A stretch of DNA of 64,000 bases from Desulfobacteraceae bacterium (GCA_016744295.1 JADGEQ010000016.1:1-64000); one strand, 5' to 3'; counted from the first letter of the stretch, positions 54,371 through 63,606 are shown. Notes: a model not told the origin generated them from the letters alone. Numbers and translations are program-made.

Positions 54371-54409
54371 TTTTTCTCCTAATAAAGTGGGTTTCAGGTA
54401 AATAAAAAG

Positions 54410-55192
54410 CTAGGGGGTGTTGCCCATGGCCTGTGAAAAAGACCGGGCAGCCTCCGTTAATGTACGAATACAGATTGAAAGGTGATCGGTGGAAGAGAAT
54501 CTTATTTCTGGTATTGCCAGGCTCAGGCTTGCCAGAATTTCACCTTTATAATTAAAAACAGGGGCACTCAAAGACCCCAGGCCGGGTGTCCGTTCCCCCA
54601 GGCTCAGGGCATATCCCTGGTCGCATATTTTTTCCAGTTCATCATTCAATTGGGCCGGGTCGATGATGGTATTGTCTGTGAGGGGTTTTATTTTTGTGGT
54701 TTTAAAATATTCACTTTTAAATCTGTCCGAAGAAAAGGCCAGAAGGCATTTGGCAGATGCACCTGCATAGAGCGGTGATTGATTCCCTATGGGCATGCCG
54801 GCCCTCAGAACCTTGTGGGATTCTATGGTGTCAATGCAGATACGCATGCTGCCTTCAATGATATTCAGGTGAACCGTCTCAAGGGTAGCCCCTGCTACCT
54901 CTTCCATATAGCTTTTGCCGATGCCGGTCAGGTTGTTGGCCGTGTTCAGATTTTCCAGAAACCGATAAAAGATATTGCCGATATAATATTGGCGGGTTTT
55001 TGGGTCCTGGCGGATGAATTCATAGGACTTGAGCACCTGGAGGATCCGCTGCACCGTTGCCGGGCTGAACTTAAGTTCCGAGGAGAGTTCTCGGATACCC
55101 CATCTGGGTTTGTTGTCCTGGAATTTGAGCAATATCTCAAGGGCCTTTTCAATGGCATTGAGTTTTTTGGGATCATCGCTTGTTGACGGCAT
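54410..55192 (-). CDS. IclR family transcriptional regulator
   Basis: This 260-residue protein has an N-terminal winged helix (ALEILLKFQDNKPRWGIREL and FSPATVQRILQVLKS) and the IclR effector domain (ending ASLSLAIPEIRFS). It is encoded between the dehydrogenase and CoA-transferase genes, all on the minus strand, and probably regulates the glutarate module. AAAGGATAAAA precedes the ATG. Confidence 0.88.
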   Translation of the reverse strand: MPSTSDDPKKLNAIEKALEILLKFQDNKPRWGIRELSSELKFSPATVQRILQVLKSYEFIRQDPKTRQYYIGNIFYRFLENLNTANNLTGIGKSYMEEVAGATLETVHLNIIEGSMRICIDTIESHKVLRAGMPIGNQSPLYAGASAKCLLAFSSDRFKSEYFKTTKIKPLTDNTIIDPAQLNDELEKICDQGYALSLGERTPGLGSLSAPVFNYKGEILASLSLAIPEIRFSSTDHLSICIRTLTEAARSFSQAMGNTP

Positions 55193-55201
55193 TTTTATCC
55201 T

Positions 55202-55966
55202 TTAATTGAGAATCAGTCTTTCCGGATCTGTTTTTTTTCGCAAAATTTCCAATTCATCAGCCTTTGGTTCCTCAAGTTGGGTGGCCCGGGAAATATCAAT
55301 CTTAAAACTGACTCGTTTCTGCACATCTTCCGGCTTGATACCCGGGTAAACGTGTTTGAGAAACATCCTTTTGCTTGTTTCATCAAAACCCATTATGCCC
55401 ATGTCCGTGATGACTGAGGAGGGACCATTGCCCACAAGCCCTTTTTCGGCCCGGCTTTTTCCCCCTGCAAGCCAGCCCGGGCTGGTCAGGTAGTCTAATT
55501 TTTCAACAAATTTCCTTTGTTCAAGTTTCATGAAAATGATATTGGCATTTACAAAGGAGGCCACATCGCAGGCACCGCCGCTGCCGGCAAACCGTGCACT
55601 TGTCCGGCCGTACTCTCCGATCATGGTGGAATTAAGGTTTCCGTAAGCATCAATCTGGGCCGCTCCAATGATGCCGACAACATTGGCCCCTGTTTTTTTG
55701 TTCTGCATGAATGAAAATGATTCCACAAGAGAACAAAATAATGATGCTCCGTACATAACCCGGGAATCGGAAACAGCCAGGGGCAGTTTTTCCAGCCGGG
55801 AATCAATGGCACCGCTTTCGAAAAACACCATGCAGTTTGGGGCATAAATATGTTTGGCTGCCACGGCGGCCAGCATGGAGAGACCTGTACCGCAGAAAAC
55901 TATATCCTTGTTTTTGATCAGCCGGGCAGCTGACAATACCATGATCTCTTTGGCAGAATAGTTCAT
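55202..55966 (-). CDS. gctB: Glutaconate-type CoA-transferase, subunit B
   Basis: This 254-residue beta subunit of a family I CoA-transferase has the catalytic Glu in the motif VFFESGAIDSRL near residue 49, and GGACDVASFVNANIIF as in glutaconate CoA-transferase B. With subunit A it would activate glutarate or glutaconate using acetyl-CoA. The ATG overlaps the last base of the subunit A stop (TAATG). Confidence 0.85.
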   Translation of the reverse strand: MNYSAKEIMVLSAARLIKNKDIVFCGTGLSMLAAVAAKHIYAPNCMVFFESGAIDSRLEKLPLAVSDSRVMYGASLFCSLVESFSFMQNKKTGANVVGIIGAAQIDAYGNLNSTMIGEYGRTSARFAGSGGACDVASFVNANIIFMKLEQRKFVEKLDYLTSPGWLAGGKSRAEKGLVGNGPSSVITDMGIMGFDETSKRMFLKHVYPGIKPEDVQKRVSFKIDISRATQLEEPKADELEILRKKTDPERLILN

Positions 55967-56949
55967 TATTTTCTCTTTACCCGGTCTGAATATCCGGTTT
56001 CAGGGTCTGCGATAATTTGGGAAAGCCTGGGGCCGCAACCCTTTTCAACCACCTGGGAATGGTCTTTTGTGGACAAAATATAGTCTTTTATATATGTATC
56101 AAACCCGGGCTGGTCAGCGGCTATCTTTTTATACCAGTTTAAAAATTGCACATCATAATCGTATTTTCCATAACAGGCGGTTGGGTATGCGCCAAAGGGC
56201 ACGTGAACCACGGCATCCACACAAAAAGAGGGAAGCTGGTTGTTGTGGGGAGCCTGGTTTAATGCACCGGGGGCTGCAATTTCTTCACAGGTCACAATCA
56301 CGTGCCGGGCTGCCTTTGCCTGGTCTATATCACTAAAGGTTAAGCCGTTAATTCGGGTGGTGCCGGTGGCATCTGCTGTCTGGGCGTGGAGTATGGTGAC
56401 ATCGGGTTGTATGGCCGGTACCAATACAATTTTTTCTTGCAGGTCTGAATCGGAAAAAGGATTCTCCATAACAACCAGTTTTTGGTTGGCAAGTTTTTCC
56501 TCTTGTCTGCGGAGGGCCGGGTCAAATCCCCATTTTTCGATAATGTCGGTCCCCAGGGAGGAATAGGTGGGTAAAAAGGGGATCCCCATTGCTCCTGCCA
56601 AAAAGCGCAGGGCCATCTGGAAATTGCTATAATCTTCCACTATAATTTTGTTTTCAATGATGTGCCGCTTAAAGCAGATACAGGTGGGTGCAAACCGGCC
56701 ATTGCCGGAATAGGCGATTTCCACCCGGTCGATGCATCCGGCACCGATGAGCTCATCCAGCCCCTGGCCGTTGGAATGGGCATAGATGTGAAGACCCCTG
56801 ATTTGCTGACGGATGATTTCATGAACTGCTGCCATGGGGTTCCGGCTCACGGTAAATCCGCCAATTGAGATGTGACTTTTGTTGGTCACATAGCGATTGA
56901 TTGCCTGGGCGAGAGAAATTATTTTGTCTTCTGGATTGTTTTTAATCAC
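55966..56949 (-). CDS. gctA: Glutaconate-type CoA-transferase, subunit A
   Basis: This 327-residue alpha subunit resembles Acidaminococcus GctA: HISIGGFTVSRNPMAAVHEI, LIGAGCIDRVEIAYSGNGRF, SLGTDIIEKWGFDPALRRQE, VMENPFSD and FCVDAVVHVPFGAYP. It begins at GTG without an obvious Shine-Dalgarno. It is first in the gctA-gctB-iclR-dehydrogenase-CMD run. Confidence 0.87.
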   Translation of the reverse strand: MIKNNPEDKIISLAQAINRYVTNKSHISIGGFTVSRNPMAAVHEIIRQQIRGLHIYAHSNGQGLDELIGAGCIDRVEIAYSGNGRFAPTCICFKRHIIENKIIVEDYSNFQMALRFLAGAMGIPFLPTYSSLGTDIIEKWGFDPALRRQEEKLANQKLVVMENPFSDSDLQEKIVLVPAIQPDVTILHAQTADATGTTRINGLTFSDIDQAKAARHVIVTCEEIAAPGALNQAPHNNQLPSFCVDAVVHVPFGAYPTACYGKYDYDVQFLNWYKKIAADQPGFDTYIKDYILSTKDHSQVVEKGCGPRLSQIIADPETGYSDRVKRK

Positions 56950-57083
56950 GGGTCAACCATTTAAGTTGTTCTGTATATGTTTTATCTATCAAAACACCGT
57001 TTCATAATGTGGGTTAAGATAAACTAAAAATCAATCCAAATGTCAAGCAAAAAATCTGATCAAAAATCTGATCAAAAAATATC

Positions 57084-57119
57084 TTGACAAAGTCTTTTAA
57101 ATATTTCTATTTTAAATAG
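57084..57119. promoter_or_regulatory. AT-rich control region with palindrome
   Basis: The 348-bp gap 56950-57297 upstream of gctA contains TTGACA (57084) with TATTTT 18 bp later on the + strand, overlapped by the palindrome CTATTTTAAATAG (57107-57119), and a doubled AAAAATCTGATC just before (57050-57074). An IclR operator is a possibility. The promoter-like elements point away from gctA, so their use is unclear. Confidence 0.3.
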
Positions 57120-57233
57120 AATAGAACAGTGTTTTACAATATGAAACAAGTCGGGTGTGGGATAATACAACATATAGACTGGTTACGGGTATTTAAGGTG
57201 AAATCGGAAAAAATAAGGCAGGGCAGGAAAAAT

Positions 57234-57267
57234 CTGTAAAGAGCCCGCAATAAATGGCTCTTTACAG
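57234..57267 (-). terminator. Terminator of the biotin carrier gene
   Basis: A perfect 12-bp stem, CTGTAAAGAGCC and GGCTCTTTACAG, with a 10-base loop. On the minus strand it is followed by ATTTTT. It lies 31 bp past the biotin-carrier stop. Confidence 0.78.
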
Positions 57268-57297
57268 ATACAAACTTAGAACAAAGGGGTTGAATAT

Positions 57298-57513
57298 TTA
57301 TTCAATGACAATCATAACCTGTTTGGTGGCAACTTTGTCATCCACTTTTACATTGATTTCTTTGATTTTCCCACCAACCGTTGAAACAATGGGGTTTTCC
57401 ATTTTCATGGCTTCCAGGACCAATAGTTCCTGGCCTTCAACAACGTCGTCTCCCAGGTTGACTTGGACTTCAATGATGGTTCCGGGCATGGGGGATAAAA
57501 TTTCTGTGCTCAT
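57298..57513 (-). CDS. Biotin carboxyl-carrier protein
   Basis: This 71-residue biotinyl domain has the biotin-accepting Lys37 in EAMKMEN and the mirrored PMPGTIIEV start. It is nearly a bare domain, without the Ala/Pro-rich linker of GcdC-type gamma subunits. As the neighbour of the divergent gcdA it should carry the carboxyl group taken from glutaconyl-CoA. It is monocistronic between its terminator and the divergent promoter region. Confidence 0.92.
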   Translation of the reverse strand: MSTEILSPMPGTIIEVQVNLGDDVVEGQELLVLEAMKMENPIVSTVGGKIKEINVKVDDKVATKQVMIVIE

Positions 57514-57739
57514 TGGATTCTCCTTAATTCAAAAGATATTCACTCAAAAGATAACTGATGGGTTGTACTCAAAAAAACACACTTTTTTAAAACAAGATAG
57601 CTTAGCTCTATACTTAAAGAAATATTTAAAGTCAAGTCAGTATATGGACCGGGGCCATAGGATACCAATCAAACACAAAAAATAGGTGTCTTTTGACAGC
57701 CTGAACCGGTGAAACCCAATAATTTTTAGAATCGGGAGT

Positions 57740-59479
57740 TTGAGAATGCGACAATACTTTGAAAAGATGACAAAATTTGGCAGTGAACTGAACAAGGGTA
57801 AAATGCTCAGCTCGGAAAAAAACCTTGTCCAGGTTAGGGAAGTGGAAGCGGGTATTGAAGTTGAGGTGGAAAAGGTAAAAAATGCCGGAATGCCCACGGA
57901 GAAGATCAACTCCCGGGGGGTTATGACCGTATGGCAGCGTCTGGAATATCTTATTGATCCCGGCACCTGGCATCCTTTGCACACCCTGTTTAACCCCGAA
58001 GACAATGAGGAAGGCACCACCAACGTCATTGACGGTCTTGCCAAAATTTCGGGGAAATGGGCCGTGGTGATCGGGTTTGATAATAAGGTTATGGCCGGTG
58101 CCTGGCTTCCCGGGCAGCCGGAAAATATATTGAGGGCCACGGATCTTTCCAAACGGTTGAATATCCCCCTAGTCTGGCTGGTCAATTGTTCCGGGGTTAA
58201 ATTGACAGACCAGGAAAAATTTTATGCCAACCGAAGGGGATCCGGTACTACCTTTTACCGTCATGCTGAATTGGAACAGATGGGAGTCCCAATCCTGGCC
58301 GGTATCTACGGCACTAATCCGGCTGGTGGCGGATATCAGGGCATCAGCCCCACCATTCTTTTTGCCCACAAAAATTGCAACATTGCCGTGGGCGGCGGCG
58401 GTATCCTGAGCGGCATGTCCCCCAAGGGCAGCTTTGATCTGGCCGGGGCGGAAGCATTGATCGATGCCGCCAAACAATACCAGGCAAAACCACCGGGATC
58501 AGTGGAAGTTCACCATGACTCAACCGGGTTTTTCCGGTATGTGTACGAAGAGGAAACAGGGGTGCTGGACGGGCTGAGGGATTATATGAAAGATATGCCC
58601 GCCTATAACCCGAAATTTTTCCGGGTGGCTGAACCTGCTGAACCAAGGTTCCCGGCAGAGGATCTTTCCCGTTTGATTCCCATCAACCAGAAACAGATCT
58701 ATGATTTCAGAGAGGTTCTGGCACGATTGGTGGACGGCAGCGAGCACATGGAGTTTCGGCCGGAGTACGGACCCGAGGTGTATACCGGTCTTTGCAAAAT
58801 TGACGGATATCTTGTGGCCTGCATCGGCAACAACCAGGGCTGGTTGGGTGAAGATTATCCCGAATATGCAGATTACGGTGGTATTGGTGGTAAACTTTAC
58901 CGCCAGGGGTTGATCAAGATGAATGAGTTTGTCACCCTCTGCGGCCGGGACAGGATTCCGGTGATCTGGTTCCAGGATACCTCGGGCATTGATGTGGGGG
59001 ATATCGCGGAAAAGGCAGAACTTCTGGGGATAGGGCAGTCTTTGATCTATTCTATCCAGCAGACCGATGTGCCAATGACCTTGGTGACCCTGAGGAAGGG
59101 AACGGCAGCTGCCCATTATGTCATGGGGGGTCCCACTGCCAACCGCCACAATGCGTTTACCCTGGGACTTGCCACCACTGAAATATATGTGATGCATGGT
59201 GAAACCGCTGCAGCAGCCAGTTTTTCCAGACGTTTGGTCAAGGAAAAGGATGCGAACCGTCCCCTGGAGCCCATCATTGATAAAATGAATACTTTGGCCA
59301 AAGAATACCACGACAATTCCAGGCCGGCCTTTTGTGCCAAGCAGGGATTTGTGGACGAGGTTGTCAAAATGGATTCTCTGAGGGGGTATCTCAAGGCATT
59401 TGCAGGATCGGCCTATCAGAATCCCAAATCCATTTGCCCCCAGCATCATCTGATTACCCCGAGAATTATCAAGGGCTAG
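57740..59479 (+). CDS. gcdA: Glutaconyl-CoA decarboxylase alpha subunit (carboxyltransferase)
   Basis: This 579-residue biotin-dependent carboxyltransferase follows Acidaminococcus GcdA along its length: NRRGSGTTFYRHAELEQMGV, GIYGTNPAGGGY, GIGGKLYRQGLIKMNEFVTL, QDTSGIDVGDIAEKAELLGI and a C-terminal YQNPKSICPQHH. It moves CO2 from glutaconyl-CoA to biotin, giving crotonyl-CoA. The Na+-pumping beta subunit is not in this window. GGGAG precedes the ATG. Confidence 0.94.
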   Translation: MRMRQYFEKMTKFGSELNKGKMLSSEKNLVQVREVEAGIEVEVEKVKNAGMPTEKINSRGVMTVWQRLEYLIDPGTWHPLHTLFNPEDNEEGTTNVIDGLAKISGKWAVVIGFDNKVMAGAWLPGQPENILRATDLSKRLNIPLVWLVNCSGVKLTDQEKFYANRRGSGTTFYRHAELEQMGVPILAGIYGTNPAGGGYQGISPTILFAHKNCNIAVGGGGILSGMSPKGSFDLAGAEALIDAAKQYQAKPPGSVEVHHDSTGFFRYVYEEETGVLDGLRDYMKDMPAYNPKFFRVAEPAEPRFPAEDLSRLIPINQKQIYDFREVLARLVDGSEHMEFRPEYGPEVYTGLCKIDGYLVACIGNNQGWLGEDYPEYADYGGIGGKLYRQGLIKMNEFVTLCGRDRIPVIWFQDTSGIDVGDIAEKAELLGIGQSLIYSIQQTDVPMTLVTLRKGTAAAHYVMGGPTANRHNAFTLGLATTEIYVMHGETAAAASFSRRLVKEKDANRPLEPIIDKMNTLAKEYHDNSRPAFCAKQGFVDEVVKMDSLRGYLKAFAGSAYQNPKSICPQHHLITPRIIKG

Positions 59480-59509
59480 GATTCAAACCATTAAAGACAG
59501 GAGGCACCC

Positions 59510-60280
59510 ATGGCAGAAACCCAATTTTTAACCATTGAAAAAGATGAACAGGTGGCCAGGATCACCTTGAACCGCCCCAAGCACAATGTATTGAATATTC
59601 CCATGATGAACGAGCTGAATGCAGAACTTGCCGTCATTGCAGCAGATGAGTCCCTAAAATGTGTGGTGATCACAGGAGAGGGGAAAAGCTTTTGTGCCGG
59701 GGTAGAAGTGGGTGATCATCAGCCCTGCAATGTGGATGAAATGGTAGCGGTTTTTAATCGGATCTTTGAGTTGATCAATATGATTGATATCCCTGTTATT
59801 GCAGCGGTGAACGGGGCCTGCCTCGGCGGGGGTATGGAAGTGGCCATTGCCTGTGATATTGTCATTGCATCCAAGCGAGCCATTTTTGGACAGCCGGAGA
59901 TCAAGCTGGGTTTCTTCCCTCCCTATGCCGCCCTTCGTTTGCCGGAACTTGTGGGGCCTGCCAAGGCCATTGAAATTGTCACCACCGGTAAAAATTACAC
60001 GGCCAAGGAAGCCAGAAAATTAGGGTTTGTCAGTCAGGTGGCCTCGGAAGATGATTTTAAGGATGTGGTGGAAAAAAACATCAAGGAGATCTGCTATGCA
60101 AGTCCCTTGATTCTCCGCCTCAACAAAAGAGCGGTCAAACGTCATATCGGCACCAATTTTTTCCAGGGCGTTGACCTGGTTTCCAATTATTTCCTTAACA
60201 CCATGATGAAAACTGAAGATACCCTTGAGGGGATCGCCAGTTTTGAGGAAAAACGAAAACCGGTCTGGAAAAATAAATAG
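59510..60280 (+). CDS. Enoyl-CoA hydratase/dienoyl-CoA hydratase family protein
   Basis: This 256-residue crotonase has the oxyanion-hole motifs SFCAGVEVGDH and ACLGGGME, with both catalytic glutamates present (GGGME and FGQPEIKLG). The VEVGDHQPxNVDEM segment resembles cyclohexa-1,5-dienecarbonyl-CoA hydratases of the benzoyl-CoA pathway, but an ordinary crotonyl-CoA hydratase acting right after glutaconyl-CoA decarboxylase fits the context equally. CAGGAGG precedes the ATG; the gene follows gcdA by 30 bp. Confidence 0.88.
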   Translation: MAETQFLTIEKDEQVARITLNRPKHNVLNIPMMNELNAELAVIAADESLKCVVITGEGKSFCAGVEVGDHQPCNVDEMVAVFNRIFELINMIDIPVIAAVNGACLGGGMEVAIACDIVIASKRAIFGQPEIKLGFFPPYAALRLPELVGPAKAIEIVTTGKNYTAKEARKLGFVSQVASEDDFKDVVEKNIKEICYASPLILRLNKRAVKRHIGTNFFQGVDLVSNYFLNTMMKTEDTLEGIASFEEKRKPVWKNK

Positions 60281-60340
60281 TGTAGCGCCCTTTTTTTAAA
60301 ACAAGGGCTGTGCATTGGATAAGTATCACTCCGGAAAACT

Positions 60341-60383
60341 GTCGTGACAAGGGTTAATCAGCTCCTTGTCACGACTTTTTTTT
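60341..60383 (+). terminator. Strong terminator shared by convergent genes
   Basis: A perfect 12-bp stem, GTCGTGACAAGG (60341-60352) and CCTTGTCACGAC (60364-60375), followed by eight T on the + strand. The stop codon and last codons of the minus-strand MFS gene lie inside it (from 60369). Confidence 0.85.
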
Positions 60384-61802
60384 GTTTGTATGGGAAATAT
60401 CTTTTTTGAGAAAAAGAAAATAGACCAGACAAAGGATAACAAAACCTGCCAGAAACGAAGCTGGAAACCATGCAAAGCTTTCTTTGAAAACCAGATTTTC
60501 GATCGTGCCCGAGTCAATCCCGGGATTATCCAGGGTCAGTCCCGATTCCAGTTTTTGTTTTTCAACTTTCAACAAAAGCGCATAGCCGATACCCAAGATT
60601 CCATAGGAAAGATTATAGGATAGTCCTTTAAAGCTTAACACCGTTGCCCGCTGTTCCGATGCAGTTTCTCTGTTTACATAAAAACTGACAAAGAATCCGT
60701 TAAAATACATGGCGCTGAAGGTCACAAGTGCGGGTAGCAGGCCTGCCCATGGCCAGAAAAAGTCCATGAAGGTTAGACCTATAAGGGTTAAGGCGGCTGT
60801 GATCCACAACCCTTGTGCCGGATCTTTGTTTTCTGCAACTTTTCTGGCTATTCTGGGAATCACAAATCCCAGCATGGCAACCATGGAACCGATGACACCA
60901 AAGATGGACTCGGGCAGTTGGATCATCCGATAATACTGGCTGGATAGGGTGATGACCATGCGGATGATCCCGTCAAATAGCATGCCGAAGAGAATCACAC
61001 TTAGTACAAAAGGGGTTTTTAAAATCCAGCCCCCGGCCTGGAAGGTCAGGCCAAAGGCAGTTTTCAGGCGGGAAAGTTGGTTCGGCGTTTCAGGCTCCTT
61101 GCTTGTCTTTTGGTAGATCTCTTCCATTCCAATGGTTGTCACACAGGCAAACAGGCCCAGAATAAGGGTGGCGTAGAGGGGAAATCGCATGGTGATCTCC
61201 TGGGTCAGGAAGATGGTAAATCCAAAGAATCGACAAAAAATTTCCATGAGCCGGGGATCATAGAGGGCAGCCCCTGTGCTCATGGCAATGATAAATCCCA
61301 CAGACTGAAATCGCGCTAAAATTTCCAGAACTCGCCCCCAGTCATCGGGGTTGCCCTGGTCTTTTAGGGCATCGTAGGCCAGGGCTTCATCGGCTCCGCT
61401 GGCCGCGGCTTCTGCCAATCCGCTTAAAATTCGGTTGATCAAAAATACATAAAAAACCAGAGACAGATCATTTTTTGGTAAAAAACTGATCATTCCCACT
61501 TCAACCACCATGGTTGTGGTGGCAAAAACCAGGAGGCGTTTACGGCCGATGAGATCGGCCATGGCACCGGAAGGGACTTCCGCCAGGACAATGGTGGCTG
61601 CCCAAACTGCATTGAGAATGGCAAATTGAGCCACGGTCAAACCGAAATCAAGGAACAATATGGTAAATATCGGGTAGTAAAATCTTGAGTTAAACAGAAC
61701 CTTGAATGCAATATATCTCCTGATATTTGGAATGGAAAAGGGGGAGACGGGTTTTGCTTTTTCGGGGATGATTTTATTCGGTTTTATTTTGTCCGGTTTC
61801 AG
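60369..61802 (-). CDS. MFS transporter (start codon unusual)
   Basis: This major facilitator protein has about twelve membrane segments and the family loop SGAMADLIGRKRLLVF. The first ATG/GTG/TTG codon in frame is TTG at 61658 (429 aa), but the frame continues upstream with IRRYIAFKVLFNSRFYYPIF, which looks like a genuine first membrane segment. It stays open to the glycerate kinase stop at 61821. No ATG, GTG or TTG occurs there; CTG at 61802 has AAAGGA upstream and would give 477 residues, and ATT at 61712 has AGGAG. The true start is therefore open. The substrate is unknown. Confidence 0.75.
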   Translation of the reverse strand: MKPDKIKPNKIIPEKAKPVSPFSIPNIRRYIAFKVLFNSRFYYPIFTILFLDFGLTVAQFAILNAVWAATIVLAEVPSGAMADLIGRKRLLVFATTTMVVEVGMISFLPKNDLSLVFYVFLINRILSGLAEAAASGADEALAYDALKDQGNPDDWGRVLEILARFQSVGFIIAMSTGAALYDPRLMEIFCRFFGFTIFLTQEITMRFPLYATLILGLFACVTTIGMEEIYQKTSKEPETPNQLSRLKTAFGLTFQAGGWILKTPFVLSVILFGMLFDGIIRMVITLSSQYYRMIQLPESIFGVIGSMVAMLGFVIPRIARKVAENKDPAQGLWITAALTLIGLTFMDFFWPWAGLLPALVTFSAMYFNGFFVSFYVNRETASEQRATVLSFKGLSYNLSYGILGIGYALLLKVEKQKLESGLTLDNPGIDSGTIENLVFKESFAWFPASFLAGFVILCLVYFLFLKKDISHTNKKKS

Positions 61803-61820
61803 TGTTTTTTCCTTTGAAAT

Positions 61821-63149
61821 TCAAGCGATTAAAATGATCCGGATGTCCATTACATTTGTATGGGTGGGGCCGGTAACGATGAGATCTCCCAGACTTTTAA
61901 AAAAATGGTAGGAATCATTGTTTTGCAGATATTGGTTGATATCAAGGCCCATCCCGGCTGCATTTTTCATGGTAAAACCGTGGGCCATAGCCCCGGCTGC
62001 ATCCGTGGGTCCGTCGGTGCCGTCGGTGCCGATACTGGCGATCATTATATTTTCAAATCCGTCAATAAAAGAGGCTGCCTGCATGGCAAACTCCATATTT
62101 CTGCCGCCTTTTCCCGATCCCATGACCCTGACCGTGGTTTCCCCGCCGCTGATGATACAGGCAGGAGCCATCAGCGGGTTTGAAGATGCCGTCACTTCCA
62201 TTGCGATCCGTGAATGCCAGGCGGCAGCTTCCCGGGTGTCACCTTCAATGGCAGAAGACAAAATTATTGAATTATATCCCAGATCCTCTGCTGTCTGTTT
62301 TGCAGCTTCTAGGCAGAGGATATTGGATGCAATTATTAAATGGGTTGTTTTTGCAAGTTTGTTATCGTTTCTGTCATCTGTCTTGTTTAATTCATTGTGG
62401 GCACCTTCGGTGATATGGGCCAGGGCCCCGGGGGGGATTCTCCGGATGAGATTGAATTTTCCCAGAACCCCAAGGGCGTCGGAAAAGCTGGAGTCGTCAT
62501 GAACAAAGGGACCCGACGCAATGACATCTATTTTGTCACCCACCACATCTGACACCATTAAATTTAATACGGTTGACGGATAGGCAGCCCTGGCAAGATT
62601 CCCGCCCTTGACAAGGGAGAGGTGCCTGCGAACCACATTGATCTCATGAATGGCAGCCCCGCTTTTGATGAGCAGATCTGTTGCACATTGTTTTTCTTCA
62701 AGGCTGAGGTTGGCGGGGGGAAGGGAGAGAAGGGCCGACCCTCCACCTGAAATCAGGGAAATCACCAGGTCATCCACAGAGGCATCTTCGAGTAGCTGTT
62801 TTATTTGCTTTGCACCGGCAATTGAATTTTGATCGGGCAGGGGGTGGGCCGCCTCTATGGTCTCAATGGCAAAAAGAGTTCGGGTATATCCGTATTTTAC
62901 AATAATACATCCATGGGTAATCCTCGTCCCCAGTATATCTTCAATTGCCTTGGCCATTGATGCAGTGGCCTTGCCAGCACCTACCACGATGATTTTTTTG
63001 AATCGGTTCAGATCAAAGGTTTCTACGGTTTTACGGTTTGAACATACTTTCAGAATCCCTTTGTCCAGGCTTAAACAGGAAGCCAGGGCTTTTTCAGGAT
63101 TTACCGCTTCAATGGCTGCCCTGTAAATTTTTTTAAGGTTTTCTCTCAT
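61821..63149 (-). CDS. Glycerate 2-kinase (GckA/MOFRL family)
   Basis: The 442-residue enzyme phosphorylates glycerate to 2-phosphoglycerate. Family features are VVGAGKATASMAKAIE near residue 55, LISGGGSALLSLPP near 135, DVVGDKIDVIASGPFVHD near 207, and the C-terminal MOFRL domain (ISGGETTVRVMGSGKGGRN and IGTDGTDGPTDAAGA). It lies between a CBS-domain gene (8 bp upstream) and the MFS gene (same strand), suggesting one transcript. Confidence 0.92.
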   Translation of the reverse strand: MRENLKKIYRAAIEAVNPEKALASCLSLDKGILKVCSNRKTVETFDLNRFKKIIVVGAGKATASMAKAIEDILGTRITHGCIIVKYGYTRTLFAIETIEAAHPLPDQNSIAGAKQIKQLLEDASVDDLVISLISGGGSALLSLPPANLSLEEKQCATDLLIKSGAAIHEINVVRRHLSLVKGGNLARAAYPSTVLNLMVSDVVGDKIDVIASGPFVHDDSSFSDALGVLGKFNLIRRIPPGALAHITEGAHNELNKTDDRNDNKLAKTTHLIIASNILCLEAAKQTAEDLGYNSIILSSAIEGDTREAAAWHSRIAMEVTASSNPLMAPACIISGGETTVRVMGSGKGGRNMEFAMQAASFIDGFENIMIASIGTDGTDGPTDAAGAMAHGFTMKNAAGMGLDINQYLQNNDSYHFFKSLGDLIVTGPTHTNVMDIRIILIA

Positions 63150-63156
63150 GATGTTT

Positions 63157-63606
63157 TCAGGGAATCAGGGTATTTAGGATATCTTCCTTGCCGATGATGC
63201 CCACTAATTTTGTGCCTTCCACCACCGGAAGGGTATGGAAATGCTTTTCAACCATTAGGGATGCAATTTCTGATAGCGGCGTGTCCGGAGCCACGGTGGT
63301 CACCTTTTTGACCATGGCCTGTTCCACCTTTGTGGCGGCCATTTTTTTGAATTGGTCATCCAGGCTTTTTGAAGAGGACAGAGGAAAAAGACTGTCAAGG
63401 ATGGCAAAAATGGGGGGGATGGGTATATCTTTTTGCTGGAAGATTAGGTCGCTCTGGCAGAGGATGCCGATGACCTCCCCATTGATGTCCACCACAGGCA
63501 CCCCATTAATGTGATTATCGAGCAAGAGTTTTACCGCTTTTGGGATCTCCGTATCCGGGGATATGCTGATGACATTTGTTTCCATGATGTTGCTGGCATT
63601 GATCAT
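63157..63606 (-). CDS. Tandem CBS domain protein
   Basis: The 149-residue protein consists of two CBS domains (~8-60 and ~90-145) with HINGVPVVDINGEVIGILCQ and HTLPVVEGTKLVGIIGKEDI. Such pairs bind adenine nucleotides and report energy state. AAGGAGG precedes the ATG. It begins the unit with glycerate kinase and MFS genes. Confidence 0.9.
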   Translation of the reverse strand: MINASNIMETNVISISPDTEIPKAVKLLLDNHINGVPVVDINGEVIGILCQSDLIFQQKDIPIPPIFAILDSLFPLSSSKSLDDQFKKMAATKVEQAMVKKVTTVAPDTPLSEIASLMVEKHFHTLPVVEGTKLVGIIGKEDILNTLIP

